Source: Cannabis sativa
Taxonomy: Eukaryota > Streptophyta > Magnoliopsida > Rosales > Cannabaceae
Direction of reading: 5' to 3'
DNA length: 64,000 nt
NCBI RefSeq assembly: GCF_029168945.1
Contig: NC_083602.1
Span: 28,321,323 to 28,385,322, forward strand
Shown here: positions 1-11,574 of the stretch, one piece after another
Numbering within the stretch: the first letter of the stretch is position 1
How the letters are laid out: the number at the start of each line of letters is the position of its first letter
Position numbers and translations under genes: made by a program
The notes under the pieces: model-generated
What the model saw: only the letters and a program-made list of their open reading frames with translations
Told to the model about the DNA's origin: nothing
Databases searched by the model: none

Positions 1-1917
1 GAATTAATTTTACCAGGATCTTAGATCTACTCACAAGTATGTTGAATTAACAACCTAAATATGAACTTCTAAAACGATAAATAAAAACACATAAAAGTTA
101 AGAAACCTTACAGTGATGGAAGCGGAATTAAGTGTCTCCTTCCACTCAGATCTCTAACCCTTAATTCCTGTCTGTAGCAGAGTATAATCAAGATCTGAGC
201 CCGAATGTCCTTCAATTGGATGTGATCCTTCACAGTCTTCCAAACTATGATCGAGGTACTGTATGCTGTGTGTGGGCACTTCTCTCTCACAAAGAATCTC
301 GAAATTTCTCTCCCTTTTTTTTTCTCTTGATTTTGTGTATAATGATGCCTTACAAAGAGAAGAGAGGGGCGGCAATATATAGTGAAAAGGAGAGCTCAAC
401 TTTCCAAATAAACAGTTTCCTCTTTTACTGTGTAATTGATTAACTGCCTTATTTAGTGTGATCCACCACTTTCCTATTATTGATAGGCTTTGATTAGTAA
501 TTACATGGCAATTAAAATTGAAAATAATAATTGGGAAACATGAAAAGAGGTGGCCAACCATGGTGTGATATGGGCCTCACTTGGATTTTGCAGTTTCCTC
601 AATCTTATTTCTATTTCTCCAAAAATGCCATTTTTCCAATTCTAACCATTTAAATGCCAAAACTAATTATTTAATAACCAAAATAGATTATTAAATAACA
701 CTGTCATTTAAAATAATTATTAATTAGACATACAAAGTCTCTTAATTAATAATTAAACCTAGAAACCCTTTTATTTACAATTTCATCCTTAAACTGTGAG
801 AATTCACAAATTAGACATAGTCTAACTTTTAGAATTATAATTGATTAATCATAAATCAATTATAGAGTCTTACAAAAAGTATAGTCTCAACTAGAATGGG
901 GATCATGGATCTATGTTGCTGAGCTTCCAATAAGTTGAACCGATTTACCAAGTAAATCCCTAACTTATTAATTCCTTGTTGAATCCACTCTTAGAACTTG
1001 GAATTGCACTCTCAGACTTATATAGAGCATATTATATGTTTCACGATATCCATATGCTATCTCATTTAACCATTGTTATAATCTTAATGTGATTAAAAGA
1101 TCCTCTATATAGATGATTTACATCAAGATGGGACAAATTTACCGTTTACACCCCTCAATGTATTTTGCCCCTTCAAACACTTAGTTACTTGTAAATGATG
1201 TTTTAGTGATCTAATATATAGTCACTGAAACAAGAGCTCATCCATTTACTTCTATTTAACTAAGCTCGAAGGGAATCATCACTTGACTTCTATACACCAG
1301 TAAAAGCTATAGATTCCATATTTATGTTCAGCACTCCCACTCAGTTACGCTATCATGTTCCCAAAATATACGTATCACCCTAACCCAAAAGTAGGCTTAA
1401 TTAATAAATCAAAGAACATGAATAACACTCCTGAGATTGAGCCTAAGCATATCAGGATTTAGATTCTTTTAATCTAAGATCAACTTCTGATATTGACTTT
1501 GAAAGATACAACGGTAAGTTTATAATATCTTATCTAAGTTCAATATCGGTCTAGTCCAATGTATACTCCATACATTCGAAACTAGTATACTTTACCAATG
1601 TCTTGGAAAGAACATACCACTTACTCCAAGTGTAAGTATACTTTATCGTTGATTATCACATCAGTGTAAATCCAAAACACTGATGAACAGGGACTAAGTC
1701 TTTTGAATCATATAATCACAATCACATTCCACTGTATTGACAATACTGTAATTGTGAATGAATATATGTTCTGGATTTAACTGATTTTGTGCATATATTA
1801 AATATATATATTAAACCACAAACATGTAAAATACATGTGAACATAAATTACTTTAAAATTCTATATTGATAGCAAATCAGATTGTAATGGGTTTTATTTA
1901 GGGCACAAAACCCAACA
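1..1917 (-). repeat. 3' LTR of copia element E
   Basis: Plus-strand reading begins GAATTAATTTTACCAGGATC, five bases into the family terminus TGTTG, and ends CACAAAACCCAACA at 1917. It matches 8032-9800 almost base for base, with scattered substitutions (for example around 1600 versus 9480). On the sense (minus) strand a TATA-like stretch lies at about 370-380, implying a long U3 (about 1.5 kb) and a short R-U5. Confidence 0.9.
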
Positions 1918-3710
1918 AACTCCCACTTGCACTAACATAAAACAAGTTGTGCATTACCATCAATCTTTCGTCTCGATCCTTTGATCAAGTGTAGTATGTT
2001 TGAATCCACCCATATTTCTGGAACCAGGTTCATAAAACTTATGAAACCTCCTTAACTATATGCTTTACTCATCAAGGGATACTGAAATCCTTACTGCCCA
2101 TTAAGTACATCTGAACAAATAGAAGACATATCTCTCAAATTTTAAAATTTGGAATTGACATAATGCAGTGTAGAATTTTCAGTAAAATAACTTTCTGGTA
2201 ACTTCGAATTTACAAAGTTATATCTTCTCTGATGAAGCTTGAATTATTATAGATGGGTTTTACACTCTTCTACAATGATTCCTCCACCCCCAGAGTAACC
2301 ACCATCTCAAAATTCTTAATGAGTCGATGTGGATATTAGGGTCACTAATGTATACTTCCTTCTAACATATAGGTCACTTTTATAAATCTTTCTTGACTGT
2401 CCCATAATGTTCCCCATTTGATTACATCTCAGATGGCTCCCACTCAATAGTAGATTTCTGGTTAAAAACTTTTAACCTCTTATTATTGTTTCTGGGGATA
2501 TCTCGTTGTGACTTATTTTCTTACTCTGAAACGATAAGTTTCTTTAAGACTAGGTCATCAACATAGCAGTCTAGTATTTGAAGTGTAAAATACTTGCTAG
2601 AGATTAAGCAATCAAATCAAGATACCATAAAATGTTATGAGGATTAGAAATCTTGTCTCAAGTCATTCGAATAGACAATGCAAGAATTTTTCTATCTTAT
2701 TCTCATAATTCTGATAAGTCATTTGTATCCATGTGAATGGTTAGATTTATTTTATCAGTGAAGTTCTTAAGTTCCTATCACAAGTGTCAACCAAATGAAG
2801 ATGGGTAAAGAATTTTAATATTCTCCCACTCAACTAAGGTAATGTGATACATTATCAAAGAACTTTAATGGTATCATTAACTATTACAACAGTAAATCTA
2901 AACTGGAACATATAATCAAGATCAAGGATTTATTCTGATAATAGCTAATTTATTATATTATTTCCATGTTTAAAATTATGTGTCACAAAGAGTACTGTGG
3001 AATAAAGTCCACCCCTAAGTTTATAGAGATTATGATCCACCCCTAAAGGTTGTAAAGATCATGATTCCCTAAGTGTGATAGAGAGTATGTGGAGTTGAAT
3101 ATAATCCAGAGTTCATTAGATATAAAAGATCGTTGAACTGCATATCATTCTTAACTTTTCTCCACCCCTATCAGATCAAAAGATATTTTTATTAAACAAA
3201 TTCTCAATAATTGTTTTAGAATTAACAATTATTCATAAACATAGAAATAATTTCTAGTGTTTATGTAGTAATAACCCTGTAAGGAGTTTAAATAACTATA
3301 GAATTTGTATCAATAATAAAAACACATACACATACAAACATAATAAATATAACAATTGGTAATTGATTTATAAGATAAAGTACTGAAGCTCAACTCATAG
3401 ATTGCAATTAAAAATAAATTTTATTATAAACCAAAAAAAAATTGTTTGCAATATTATGAGAAACGAACAGGGAATAAAATTCCAAACTTGAAATCCAAAT
3501 TGTTTAAAAAAAATAAACAATTAATTCAAAAAATTAAATGAGCTTCTTCTTTATCATAGACGACCTCCATCCACAATCCAGCTTTCAAATCCAACTCGCT
3601 AAGACAACATCCGAGTTTAAGAAGCTTGAGCTATAAGAAGAATGATAAACAAGGTTAGTAGTCCAGAATTAATAATCCAAATGGATAATAATTCACTAAA
3701 ACACATCCGT
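1918..3710 (-). pseudogene. Fossil copia pol of element E
   Basis: No open frame remains, but the DNA aligns by eye with the pol of element A. The segment with CTCCACCCCCAGAGTAA near 2283 corresponds to the RNase H region of A near 21890. CTGCATATCATTC and CTCCACCCCTATCAG near 3140-3175 correspond to the integrase segment of A near 23770-23800. Just downstream of gag a frame reading SIWIINSG (about 3670-3690) is the remnant of the protease motif WILDSG with the catalytic Asp changed to Asn. Element D carries a similarly eroded pol sharing some of the same non-coding changes, so the fossil was probably already dead when E transposed. Confidence 0.7.
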
Positions 3711-4577
3711 TTATAAAGACATACCTTGTTTCTTTGCAAGAAGCTTAGGACATTGGGATTTCCAATGGCCTTTCTCATTGCAGTAGAAAGATTTTCCTTT
3801 TGGTGTATCACCAGAAGCTCCAGCCTTTTTGTTCTTAGTTGCTTTCGCAGCTTGAGCTCGCTTCTTGGCATTTTTCCACTTCTTCTTATTATTGGATTTG
3901 GAAGTAGAAGCAACGTGTGCCTCAGGATTACTCGTCTTATTACCATTTCCAGAATTCTGAGGTTTATTCCCTCTTTTCTTGGGACCTCCAATCAAATTTT
4001 CATATGTCTGAAGGTCATTGACTAAAGTATGAAAGTCTTGTTCCTTCTTATTCATGACATAATTTGATGTATAGGGTAGAAAGTCTGGAGTCAGACTGTT
4101 CAAGATGAGACTCACTTGAGTAGTCTGATCCATTTCGGCACCATGATTCTGGGCTTCCTGGAAATAACTTGCCATCTGGAGAAGGTGATCACGCACATTC
4201 TGATGGGGTTCCATCCGTGCGTTGATGAATTTCTTAGTCGCGTCAAAGCGAGACTGGATAGATGCCATACCGAATAGCTCAGTTAACTGCGTCGTGATTT
4301 CTACAGCCGTGACAGTGTTAGCAAACCTTGTTTTCAAGGTGTCAACCATGCTAGAAAGCATGAAGTATCGAGTTTTGTTGTTAGCATTCTGCCAATGCTC
4401 GAACTTCTCTTTAACAGCTTTGGTTGCATTGTCACCTGGTTGCTCAGGAGACGGGTCAGTCAACACAAACAGGGCACTTTCACCTATGAGAGCAATATTA
4501 ATGTTCTCTCTCCATTTTGGGAAGTTAGCTCCATTTAGCTTATTTTCAGTTAACACTGATAACATGGGATTCGACAT
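3711..4577 (-). CDS. gag: Copia gag polyprotein of element E (UBN2-type, zinc knuckle missing one Cys)
   Basis: An open 288-codon frame starting at ATG 4577 (MSNPML...). Gag is the nucleocapsid protein that packages element RNA into cytoplasmic virus-like particles. Residues about 10-195 look like the UBN2/copia gag domain (LNGANFPKW near the N-terminus, NARMEPHQNVRDHLLQMAS in the middle). Residues about 200-260 are very Lys/Asn-rich, as expected for RNA binding. A CCHC knuckle follows: Ser263, Cys266, His271, Cys276. The first zinc ligand, normally Cys, is Ser, so zinc binding is probably impaired. The frame is otherwise uninterrupted although the pol beside it is wrecked. The style resembles Angela/Tork-lineage copia gag; the lineage is tentative. 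Confidence 0.82.
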   Translation of the reverse strand: MSNPMLSVLTENKLNGANFPKWRENINIALIGESALFVLTDPSPEQPGDNATKAVKEKFEHWQNANNKTRYFMLSSMVDTLKTRFANTVTAVEITTQLTELFGMASIQSRFDATKKFINARMEPHQNVRDHLLQMASYFQEAQNHGAEMDQTTQVSLILNSLTPDFLPYTSNYVMNKKEQDFHTLVNDLQTYENLIGGPKKRGNKPQNSGNGNKTSNPEAHVASTSKSNNKKKWKNAKKRAQAAKATKNKKAGASGDTPKGKSFYCNEKGHWKSQCPKLLAKKQGMSL

Positions 4578-4740
4578 TGCAATTCAGGATACTACAAGAT
4601 AATCAATAGATATCAATTATGGTTTAACACAAAATCTTATTCAGAAATTATTAGCACATAGCAAGTAGGAATGACTAGAGAAAATACTAAAAAAATACAA
4701 TCCTAAATAATTTCCAAGGTTTTCAACAAACTGATATCAG

Positions 4741-5095
4741 TGTCCCGTTTAGGCGAGAGTCAAAGCTATCATCCATTGAATAGAGTTGTCAGCTCATCTA
4801 AAATGACAAACATTCTAGCAACCTTTTATTCGATCGAAAAGAGAATCCGACGTTGTCCCGTTTAGGCGAGAGTCAAGGTCATTCCTATTTCATGAGCTTC
4901 CACCATTGCTTCATACGTTTGTAAGTCTTATACAGTCGTCACCATTACGGTGATCAATACTAATATAAAAAACTTACAAATATTCTTATCTTTCGAGATT
5001 AAACGGCGCTAACTTGCTAATGAACGTTCCTCCATTATGGAGGATTACTCACTAAAACAATAGCTATGTAAAACCAACAATGGAGATCGAATATC
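4741..5095 (-). repeat. Leader motif array of element E
   Basis: Two direct copies of TGTCCCGTTTAGGCGAGAGT (4741 and 4854), about 113 bp apart, followed by a conserved block ending CCAACAATGGAGATCGAATA (about 5073-5092). Elements A (25100-25475) and D (43660-44030) have matching arrays. Confidence 0.75.
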
Positions 5096-6568
5096 TTAAT
5101 AATAATAAAGCTCATTATTTAAAATGTATTTTCTTCTATTATTTATTTATTTTAAATATATATATTTATTAAATTTTAAATTTAGAATAAAACTCTAAAT
5201 AAAATTTAATTTAATATTTGTAAAATTAAACTTAGATGGTTAAGAAAATAAAATGAATTATTTCCATCTTAGTATTAATTTTCCAACAAATATTAAGAAA
5301 ATTACTTAATTTAAGTTGTATTAATTTAAAATAATTTGCAACTCAAATTAAAATTTTCTACAAATATATATATAAATTGTATTTTGAAAAATTAAAGTAT
5401 AACAATATACAATTTTCGAAATACATTAAAATAAATCAAACTTTACAAGAAAAAATACTTCAAGCAAGAATATTATCTATCTAGATTTTTTTTGACTAAT
5501 TAATTTAATTTCTAATAATATATTTTAGTTCATTTATTTTAAATTAATCATTAAATGAAAAAATCATTGATTTAAGTTGATTCAAAATTAATTAAAATAA
5601 TTAATTTACAACTTTAATCTATCTTTCAAGATAAATTCAAAATCATCTTGCATAATCAAATGCAATTTTGAAAAATGATTAATAAAATAAATAAAATATA
5701 TTTTGAAAATTATTCAAATTTAAGTTGTTATGAAAATACCCAACTTAAAATAATTTTCTATTTAATTAAATAGCATGAAAATAACAATATTTAAGTATCA
5801 TTATGAAAATCAACTTAGATATTTAATTTTCAATTTAATTAAATGTTTTAAATTCAGGAAATAAATAATTAAGTGTAAAGAAGGCTTTAATTATTAATTT
5901 CCAGTTTAATACTAGGAAAAATATTCTTAACTTGAATTGTACCAAAATTAATTATTAAACAATTAATTTCACAATCAATGATATTTTCCTACATTAGAAA
6001 TAATAATTAGTATAGAAATAACTATCTAGAAAATATCTCTATTTAACTAAGTATCTTTTCAAGATTTGGAAAATATCTGATTTAAGTTATTATAGAATGA
6101 ATCTATAATTTGCAACTTAAAATTTTCTAAATAAAATTTAATTAAATATCAAAATTAGGTGGTAACTACCTAATTTAAAGATATTCCATTTTAAGTTTAA
6201 AACCAACTTAAAAAAATATCTTTTAAGAATCTTCAATAACCAATTCCTAGAATTCCTCAACTTAATATTAAATTCAAAAGATATTCAAATTCAAGTTGAA
6301 AAGGAAAATTAGTAATAACTAATTTATAACTTAAATAGGAATATTTAATGAAATAATAAAAGTAAGTTTCAGAAAGAATCTAGTTAGTTAAAATTCTTTA
6401 TTTAATTAAATACAAGAAAAATACAAATAGTTTATCTAGAAATAATATTCTACAAACTATGTTTTTCTTAAATTAATTCCGAAGAAAGAAATTAATTATG
6501 TTACTATTCAATTTTATTAGGTCAAACTAATTTAATTAACCTAGCATAGTTATCCAAATCAGGCGAAT

Positions 6569-6732
6569 GGGCCTTCACAATTGGGGTTGTTCATGTGAGG
6601 GGGGGATGGGTTCAGTATGTCATACCCACTTCTAAGGCTCCCAACTCTCACAGAAGGCCCAAAAGAGAGGAATTTAACCTTAAAATGAACAACTGTTATT
6701 AATTGAATAGGCCCATTAACTAAATGAGCCTA
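6569..6732 (-). other. Conserved two-hairpin leader block, element E copy
   Basis: Hairpin 1 is 6569-6660: GGGCCTT pairs with AAGGCCC at its ends, TGTGAG with CTCACA inside, and TGGGT with ACCCA at the core. Hairpin 2 is 6708-6732: TAGGCCC against GAGCCTA, with one mismatch. Spacing between them is 48 nt, identical in elements A and D. Confidence 0.7.
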
Positions 6733-7747
6733 AATAAAATCTATCAAGTTATGACATTTTATTTAGCAATTACAACCTATATGTGTCTATAAAAGAAATT
6801 AAACATATAGGCTCACACAGGCACACAGATTTGGATGGATCCTATCATGTTTCTAGGTCATACACAGATGAAAGAAGAATGTAAAATTTACCTGTTACAA
6901 ATTATTTACTTGACCTATTGACAATTGAACCGTGGGTTAAAATCAGATCATTGGATCTGTCAACAAGTTAACCATGGCAATTTAGATCAAGCAATAATAG
7001 GTTTTAGAAAAAAATTACAAACAATCTAAAACACATACTCCTGCAACAAGTTAGATTTGGATAGTTGGATGTAGGATTTATTTAATTTTAAAATATTAAA
7101 CTTTATTTCGAAATATAATTAAAAAATAAATTTTGGTTTTAAAAATAATAATTAAAATTAAGCCTACAATTTTGAAAAATTAAGTTTTAATTAACCTAAA
7201 TATCATTTCAAAATAAATTTGCTAACTTTCCTTTCAAATCTCATGTTATTTAATAAATTAAATATTCAATAAATTAGAAAATGGTAAATACATACCCTTT
7301 TTTGATTTTACAATTTAATTTAAGTAAGAATAACAAAATTTAAAAGTTAACAAAAATATCTTATTTCTCCTTTTAAAATACCATGATTATAGTAATCTTA
7401 TTCTAAATAAGGTCAAAATACAAAAAAAATATTTTTATATATAAAAAAATTAATTTCTGACCTTATATTTAAAAATAAGATAAAATAATCAAATTTTAAA
7501 GAAAATAAGAAAAGAGGTAAGCAAAAATTGATTTTTACCTATTTTCAAATTCAAATTACACTAATATCTAAAATTAATTTTTAAAAAAATTAATTTATTT
7601 CTGATAATTAGATTTGAAAATTGAAAAACAAAAATCAAAATACAACTACACAAAAAATCGGAAGTTAATTCCATGAAATAGCATGAAAAATCGAAGAAAA
7701 CGAAAAAAATGGCAGGTGGTACGGGCGCGCGTGGAAGGGGAAAGACT

Positions 7748-7763
7748 GCCGAGAAAACTCGGC
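7748..7763 (-). other. GC-rich hairpin in leader of element E
   Basis: Perfect 6-bp stem GCCGAG/CTCGGC with an AAAA loop, inside a GC-rich island in otherwise AT-rich DNA. Element A has the same stem with an AAAC loop at 27285-27300. Both lie a few hundred bases from the 5' LTR. Confidence 0.6.
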
Positions 7764-8020
7764 GCATGCATCCCTGGGCATGATTTCCGCGCGCGTAAGG
7801 AAGGTGCTCACCACCTCGATTTTTCCCGATTTTCAAAAATTCATAACTAATTCAAATTAAATCGAAATCGAGTTTTGTAAAAAAGTAAATTGCTTAGAAT
7901 TTTCCAAACTATCCAATAAAAATAATTCCAGATACAGATAATCAATTATTTTTCCTAGAATTCACAAACATCAATCAAACATCAATATGACACATCATGA
8001 AACCATCCAAATCACAAACA

Positions 8021-9800
8021 AAGTATAATCAAGATCTCTAACCCTTGATTCCTGTCTGTAGCAAAGTATAATCAAGATCTGAGCCCGAATGTCCTTCAGT
8101 TGGATGTGATCTTTCACAGTCTTCCAAACTATGATTGAGGTACTGTATGCTATGTGTGGGCACTTCTCTCTCACAAAGAATCTCGAAATTTCTCTCCATT
8201 TTTTTTCTCTTGATTTCGTGTATAATGATGCCTTAAAAAGAGAAGAGAGGGGCGGCAATATATAGTGAAAGGGAGAGCTCAACTTTCCAAATAAACAGTT
8301 TTCTATTTTACTGTGTAATTGATTAGCTGCCTTATTTAGTGTGATCCATCACTTTCCAATTATTGCTAGGCTTTGATTAGCAATTACAGGGCAATTTAAA
8401 TTGAAAATAATAATTGGGAAACATGCAAAGAGGCGGCCAGCCATGGTGTTATATGGGTCTCACTTGGATTTTGCAGTTTCGTCAATTTTATTTCTATTTC
8501 TCCAAAAATGCCATTTTTCCCATTCTAACCATTTAAATGCCAAAACTAATTATTTAATAACCAAAATAGATTATTAAATAATATTGTCATTTAAAATAAT
8601 TATTAATTAGACATACAAAGTCTCTTAATTAATAATTAAACCTAGAAACCCTTTTATTTACAATTTCATCCTTAAACTGTGAGAATTCACAAATTAGACA
8701 TAGTCTAACTTTTAGAATTATAATTGATTAATCATAAATCAATTATAGAGTCTTACAAACAGGATAGTCTCAACTAGAATGGGGACCATGGATCTATATT
8801 GCTGAGCTTCCAATAACTTGAACCGATTTACCAAGTAAATCCCTAACTTATTAATTCCTTGTTGAATCCACTCTTAGAACTTGGAATTGCACTCTCAGAC
8901 TTATATAGAGCATATTATATGTTTCACGATATCCATATGCTATCTCATTTAACCATTATTATAATCTTAATGTGATTAAAAGATCCTCTATATAGATGAT
9001 TTACATCGAGATGGGACAAATTTACCGTTTACACTCCTCAATGTATTTTGCTCCTTAAAACACTTAGTTACCTGTAAATGATGTTTTAGTGATCTAGTAT
9101 ATAGTCACTGAAACAAGAGCTCATCCATTTACTTCTATTTAACTAAGCTCGAAGGGAATCATCACTTGACTTCTATACACCAGTAGAAGCTATAGATTCC
9201 ATATTTATGTTCAGCACTCCCACTCAGTTATGATATCATGTTCCCAAAATATACGTATCACCCTGACCCAAAAGTAGGCTTAACTAATAAATCAAAGAAC
9301 ATGAATAGCACTCCTGAGATTGAGCCTAAGCATATCAGGATTTAGATTCTTTTAATCTAAGATCAACTTCTGATATTGACTTTGAAAGATACAACGGTAA
9401 GTTTATAATATCTTATCTAAGTTCAATATCGGTCTAGTCCAATGTATACTCCATACATTCGAAACTAGTATACTTTACCAATGTCCTGGAAAGAACATAA
9501 CACTTACTCAAAGTGTAAGTATACTTTATCGCTGATTATCACATCAGTGTAAATCCAAAACACTAATGAACAGGGACTAAGTCTTTTGAATCATATAATC
9601 ACAATCACATTCCACTGTATTGACAATACTGTAATTGTGAATGAATATATGTTCTGGATTTAACTGATTTTGTGCATATATTAAATATATATATTAAACC
9701 ACAAACATGTAAAATACATGTGAACATAAATCACTTCAAAATTCTATATTGATAACTAATCAGATTGTAATGGGTTTTATTTAGGGCTTAAAACCCAACA
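8021..9800 (-). repeat. 5' LTR of copia element E, U5 end truncated
   Basis: Matches 1-1917 from about position 148 onward and ends AAACCCAACA at 9800. Its first about 150 bp, and the primer-binding site that should precede it, are replaced by a 17-bp copy of AAGTATAATCAAGATCT (8021-8037) that recurs at 8064-8080. This looks like a deletion repaired with a templated filler. It would prevent normal priming of reverse transcription. Confidence 0.85.
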
Positions 9801-10834
9801 GTCAGGGGGTAAAACCTATCCAAAGAGATACTCCAACAAGGGTATTTTTGGGCTACCATGATCGTGGATTCAATAGACTACGTCAAAAAATGTAACAAGT
9901 GCAAAAGATTCTCAAAGGTCACGAGAGCTCCACCAAACGAGCTCACATTGATGCAGTCGTCTTGGCCCTTTGTTGGGTGGGGAACAGACCTCATTGGTGA
10001 ACTCCTAAAGGCAAAAGGAGGTGTACAATATGTCGTAGTCGCAATAGACAACTTCACTAAGTTGACAAAAGTCGAACCCCTGACGACAATAACTTCAAAG
10101 AAAGTCCTTGACTTTGTTGTCAAGAACATCATATGCTGGTTTGGATGACCACAAAAGATTTTGTAAGACAATGGGAAACAATTTGATAGTGACATGTTCA
10201 CTGACTTCTACAACAAACACGACATCAATAAAAGCTTCTCCACCATTGCTCATCGTTAAATGAATGGTCAAGTGGAAGTTGTGAACAGGACCCTGAAGGA
10301 CACTTTGAAAAAGCATCTAGAAAAGGCAAAAGGCAATTGTTCTAAATTAGTCCCAGAGGTACTCTAGTCACACAGGACCACCAGGAAGACAACCACTAAG
10401 CAAACACCGTTTATATTAGCCTATGGCTATCAAGCAACGTTGCTTGTAGAACTAGAGCCACCATCTCATAGGAGGATAACCTATGACAAAGGAGTAAACA
10501 CACCTTGTTGGCGGAATCCCTTGACAAAATAGAAGAAAGAAGAGACCAAGCCAACCTCAAGGTTCATGCCTACCAGTAGAAGGTTGCTAGGTACTTCAAC
10601 AAACAAGTGAAGGAAATGAAACTCTTCATATGGGACTTAGTACTCCAAAGAGTGCTCCTAAATACCAGAGATCCCTCAGTAGGAGTTTTCAGACCAAACT
10701 AGGAAGGCCTCTACCAAGTTACCGAGATAACAAGAAAAGGTGCCTACAAGCTTGGCAGGTATAATAAGAACATGGAGTTAGTTCTTCTACAAATATATTG
10801 GTATGTGGAACATCTAAGAAAGTACTATCAATGA
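9801..10834 (+). pseudogene. Gypsy integrase relic of element F
   Basis: Integrase inserts the cDNA copy into the genome. The frame opens mid-domain, right at the E insertion, and shows the zinc-binding end (CNKCKRF) and the three catalytic positions of the DDE core: Asp in GTDLIG, Asp in DNGKQFD and Glu in GQVEVVNR. The C-terminal part (PSVGVFRPN... HLRKYYQ, stop at 10832-10834) matches that of element C. In-frame stops follow WFG, precede DNGKQ and fall before MNGQ, and there is a frameshift near 10500, so it is inactive. The RT and RNase H portions would lie left of the window, beyond element E. Confidence 0.85.
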
Positions 10835-11574
10835 CCAAGTTGTAAGAAGGCTACTCTTCAGTAGTAGTTTTGTCAACTCATTTATAAGAGTTAGTTTAGA
10901 AAGAGATAAGTATCCAACACTCTTCAGTGATGTCCCCTGTCTGGCATGTCGGGTAGGGGTATCCATATGAGTTCTAAAAGTAGACTTTTATTTTGCAAGA
11001 ATTTAGAATCAATAAATGTACATTGTGCAGCCACAATAGATATTTAAGACCAATTAAGGAATAAAAATAGTGTTTCACTTCAATATTAGGTCAAACAACT
11101 TACTAACAAGAGAACTTCTTAAAGTTATTTTTTATTTTTAGTTCCATATGCTAACAAAAAGTCCCCCCAAAAGAAAACACACACACAAAGGTTTATAATA
11201 CTTGGTGAATTGCAAGTGACTAAGAGACCATAAGTCTGCTTGATCACTTGGGGGGCATCCACACCATACAAGCATATAACAAGCACAAGCTAAATTTAAG
11301 CAAAATTTAAAGCTTTTTATAAGCAAAAAAATTAAAAGCTAAGTAAGTGCAAAAGGCATACTTCAAATTAGATATAAAAAAGTAAATTTAGATACTTACA
11401 TGTATACCAAAAGAAGAAAAATCCAGGATTAAAGACCGCCTAGTCGGTCATATATAAAAAATAAAAGGCCTTAAGGCCACATACAAGTATTGTTCAAAAG
11501 TAAAAGGCCAACAAGCCATATAAGAATAAGAAATTGCGAAATAAAAGCATGAGCAACTAAAAAAAAGTGTCTAA
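10835..11574. other. Spacer between F integrase and antisense relic
   Basis: No gene found. A small inverted repeat GACCG/CGGTC lies near 11436-11451, where the antisense transcript would end. No further structure was recognised. Confidence 0.5.

Larger units (their letters stand above)
4578..8020 (-). other. Leader of element E between gag and 5' LTR (non-coding, structured islands)
   Basis: About 3.4 kb, very AT-rich, with no credible gene. It contains the repeated motif array (4741-5095), a conserved block with two hairpins (6553-6732) and a GC-rich island (about 7710-7815). The same islands recur in order in elements A and D, separated by AT-rich DNA that is much more diverged. The primer-binding site expected near 8020 is missing. 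Confidence 0.75.
1..9800 (-). mobile_element. Copia element E (gag-positive, pol-fossil), nearly complete
   Basis: Minus-sense Ty1/copia-type LTR retrotransposon. Its 3' LTR is at 1-1917 (about 5 bases of the outer end lie outside the window) and its 5' LTR is at about 8021-9800. The polypurine tract abuts the 3' LTR (AACTCCCACTTGC read on plus, 1918-1930). Inside are a fossil pol (about 1918-3710), an open gag frame (3711-4577) and a 3.4 kb AT-rich leader (4578-8020). It is inserted in the integrase of gypsy element F. The bases following the right LTR are GTCAG (9801-9805), so GTCAG should also precede the left LTR just outside the window. The primer-binding site and the adjacent end of U5 are deleted. 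Confidence 0.85.

Noticed and set aside
4741..4877. The leader motif array considered as a CRISPR-like array
   Set aside because: Only two or three imperfect motifs with conserved spacers, in a plant retroelement leader; no cas genes and wrong biology.
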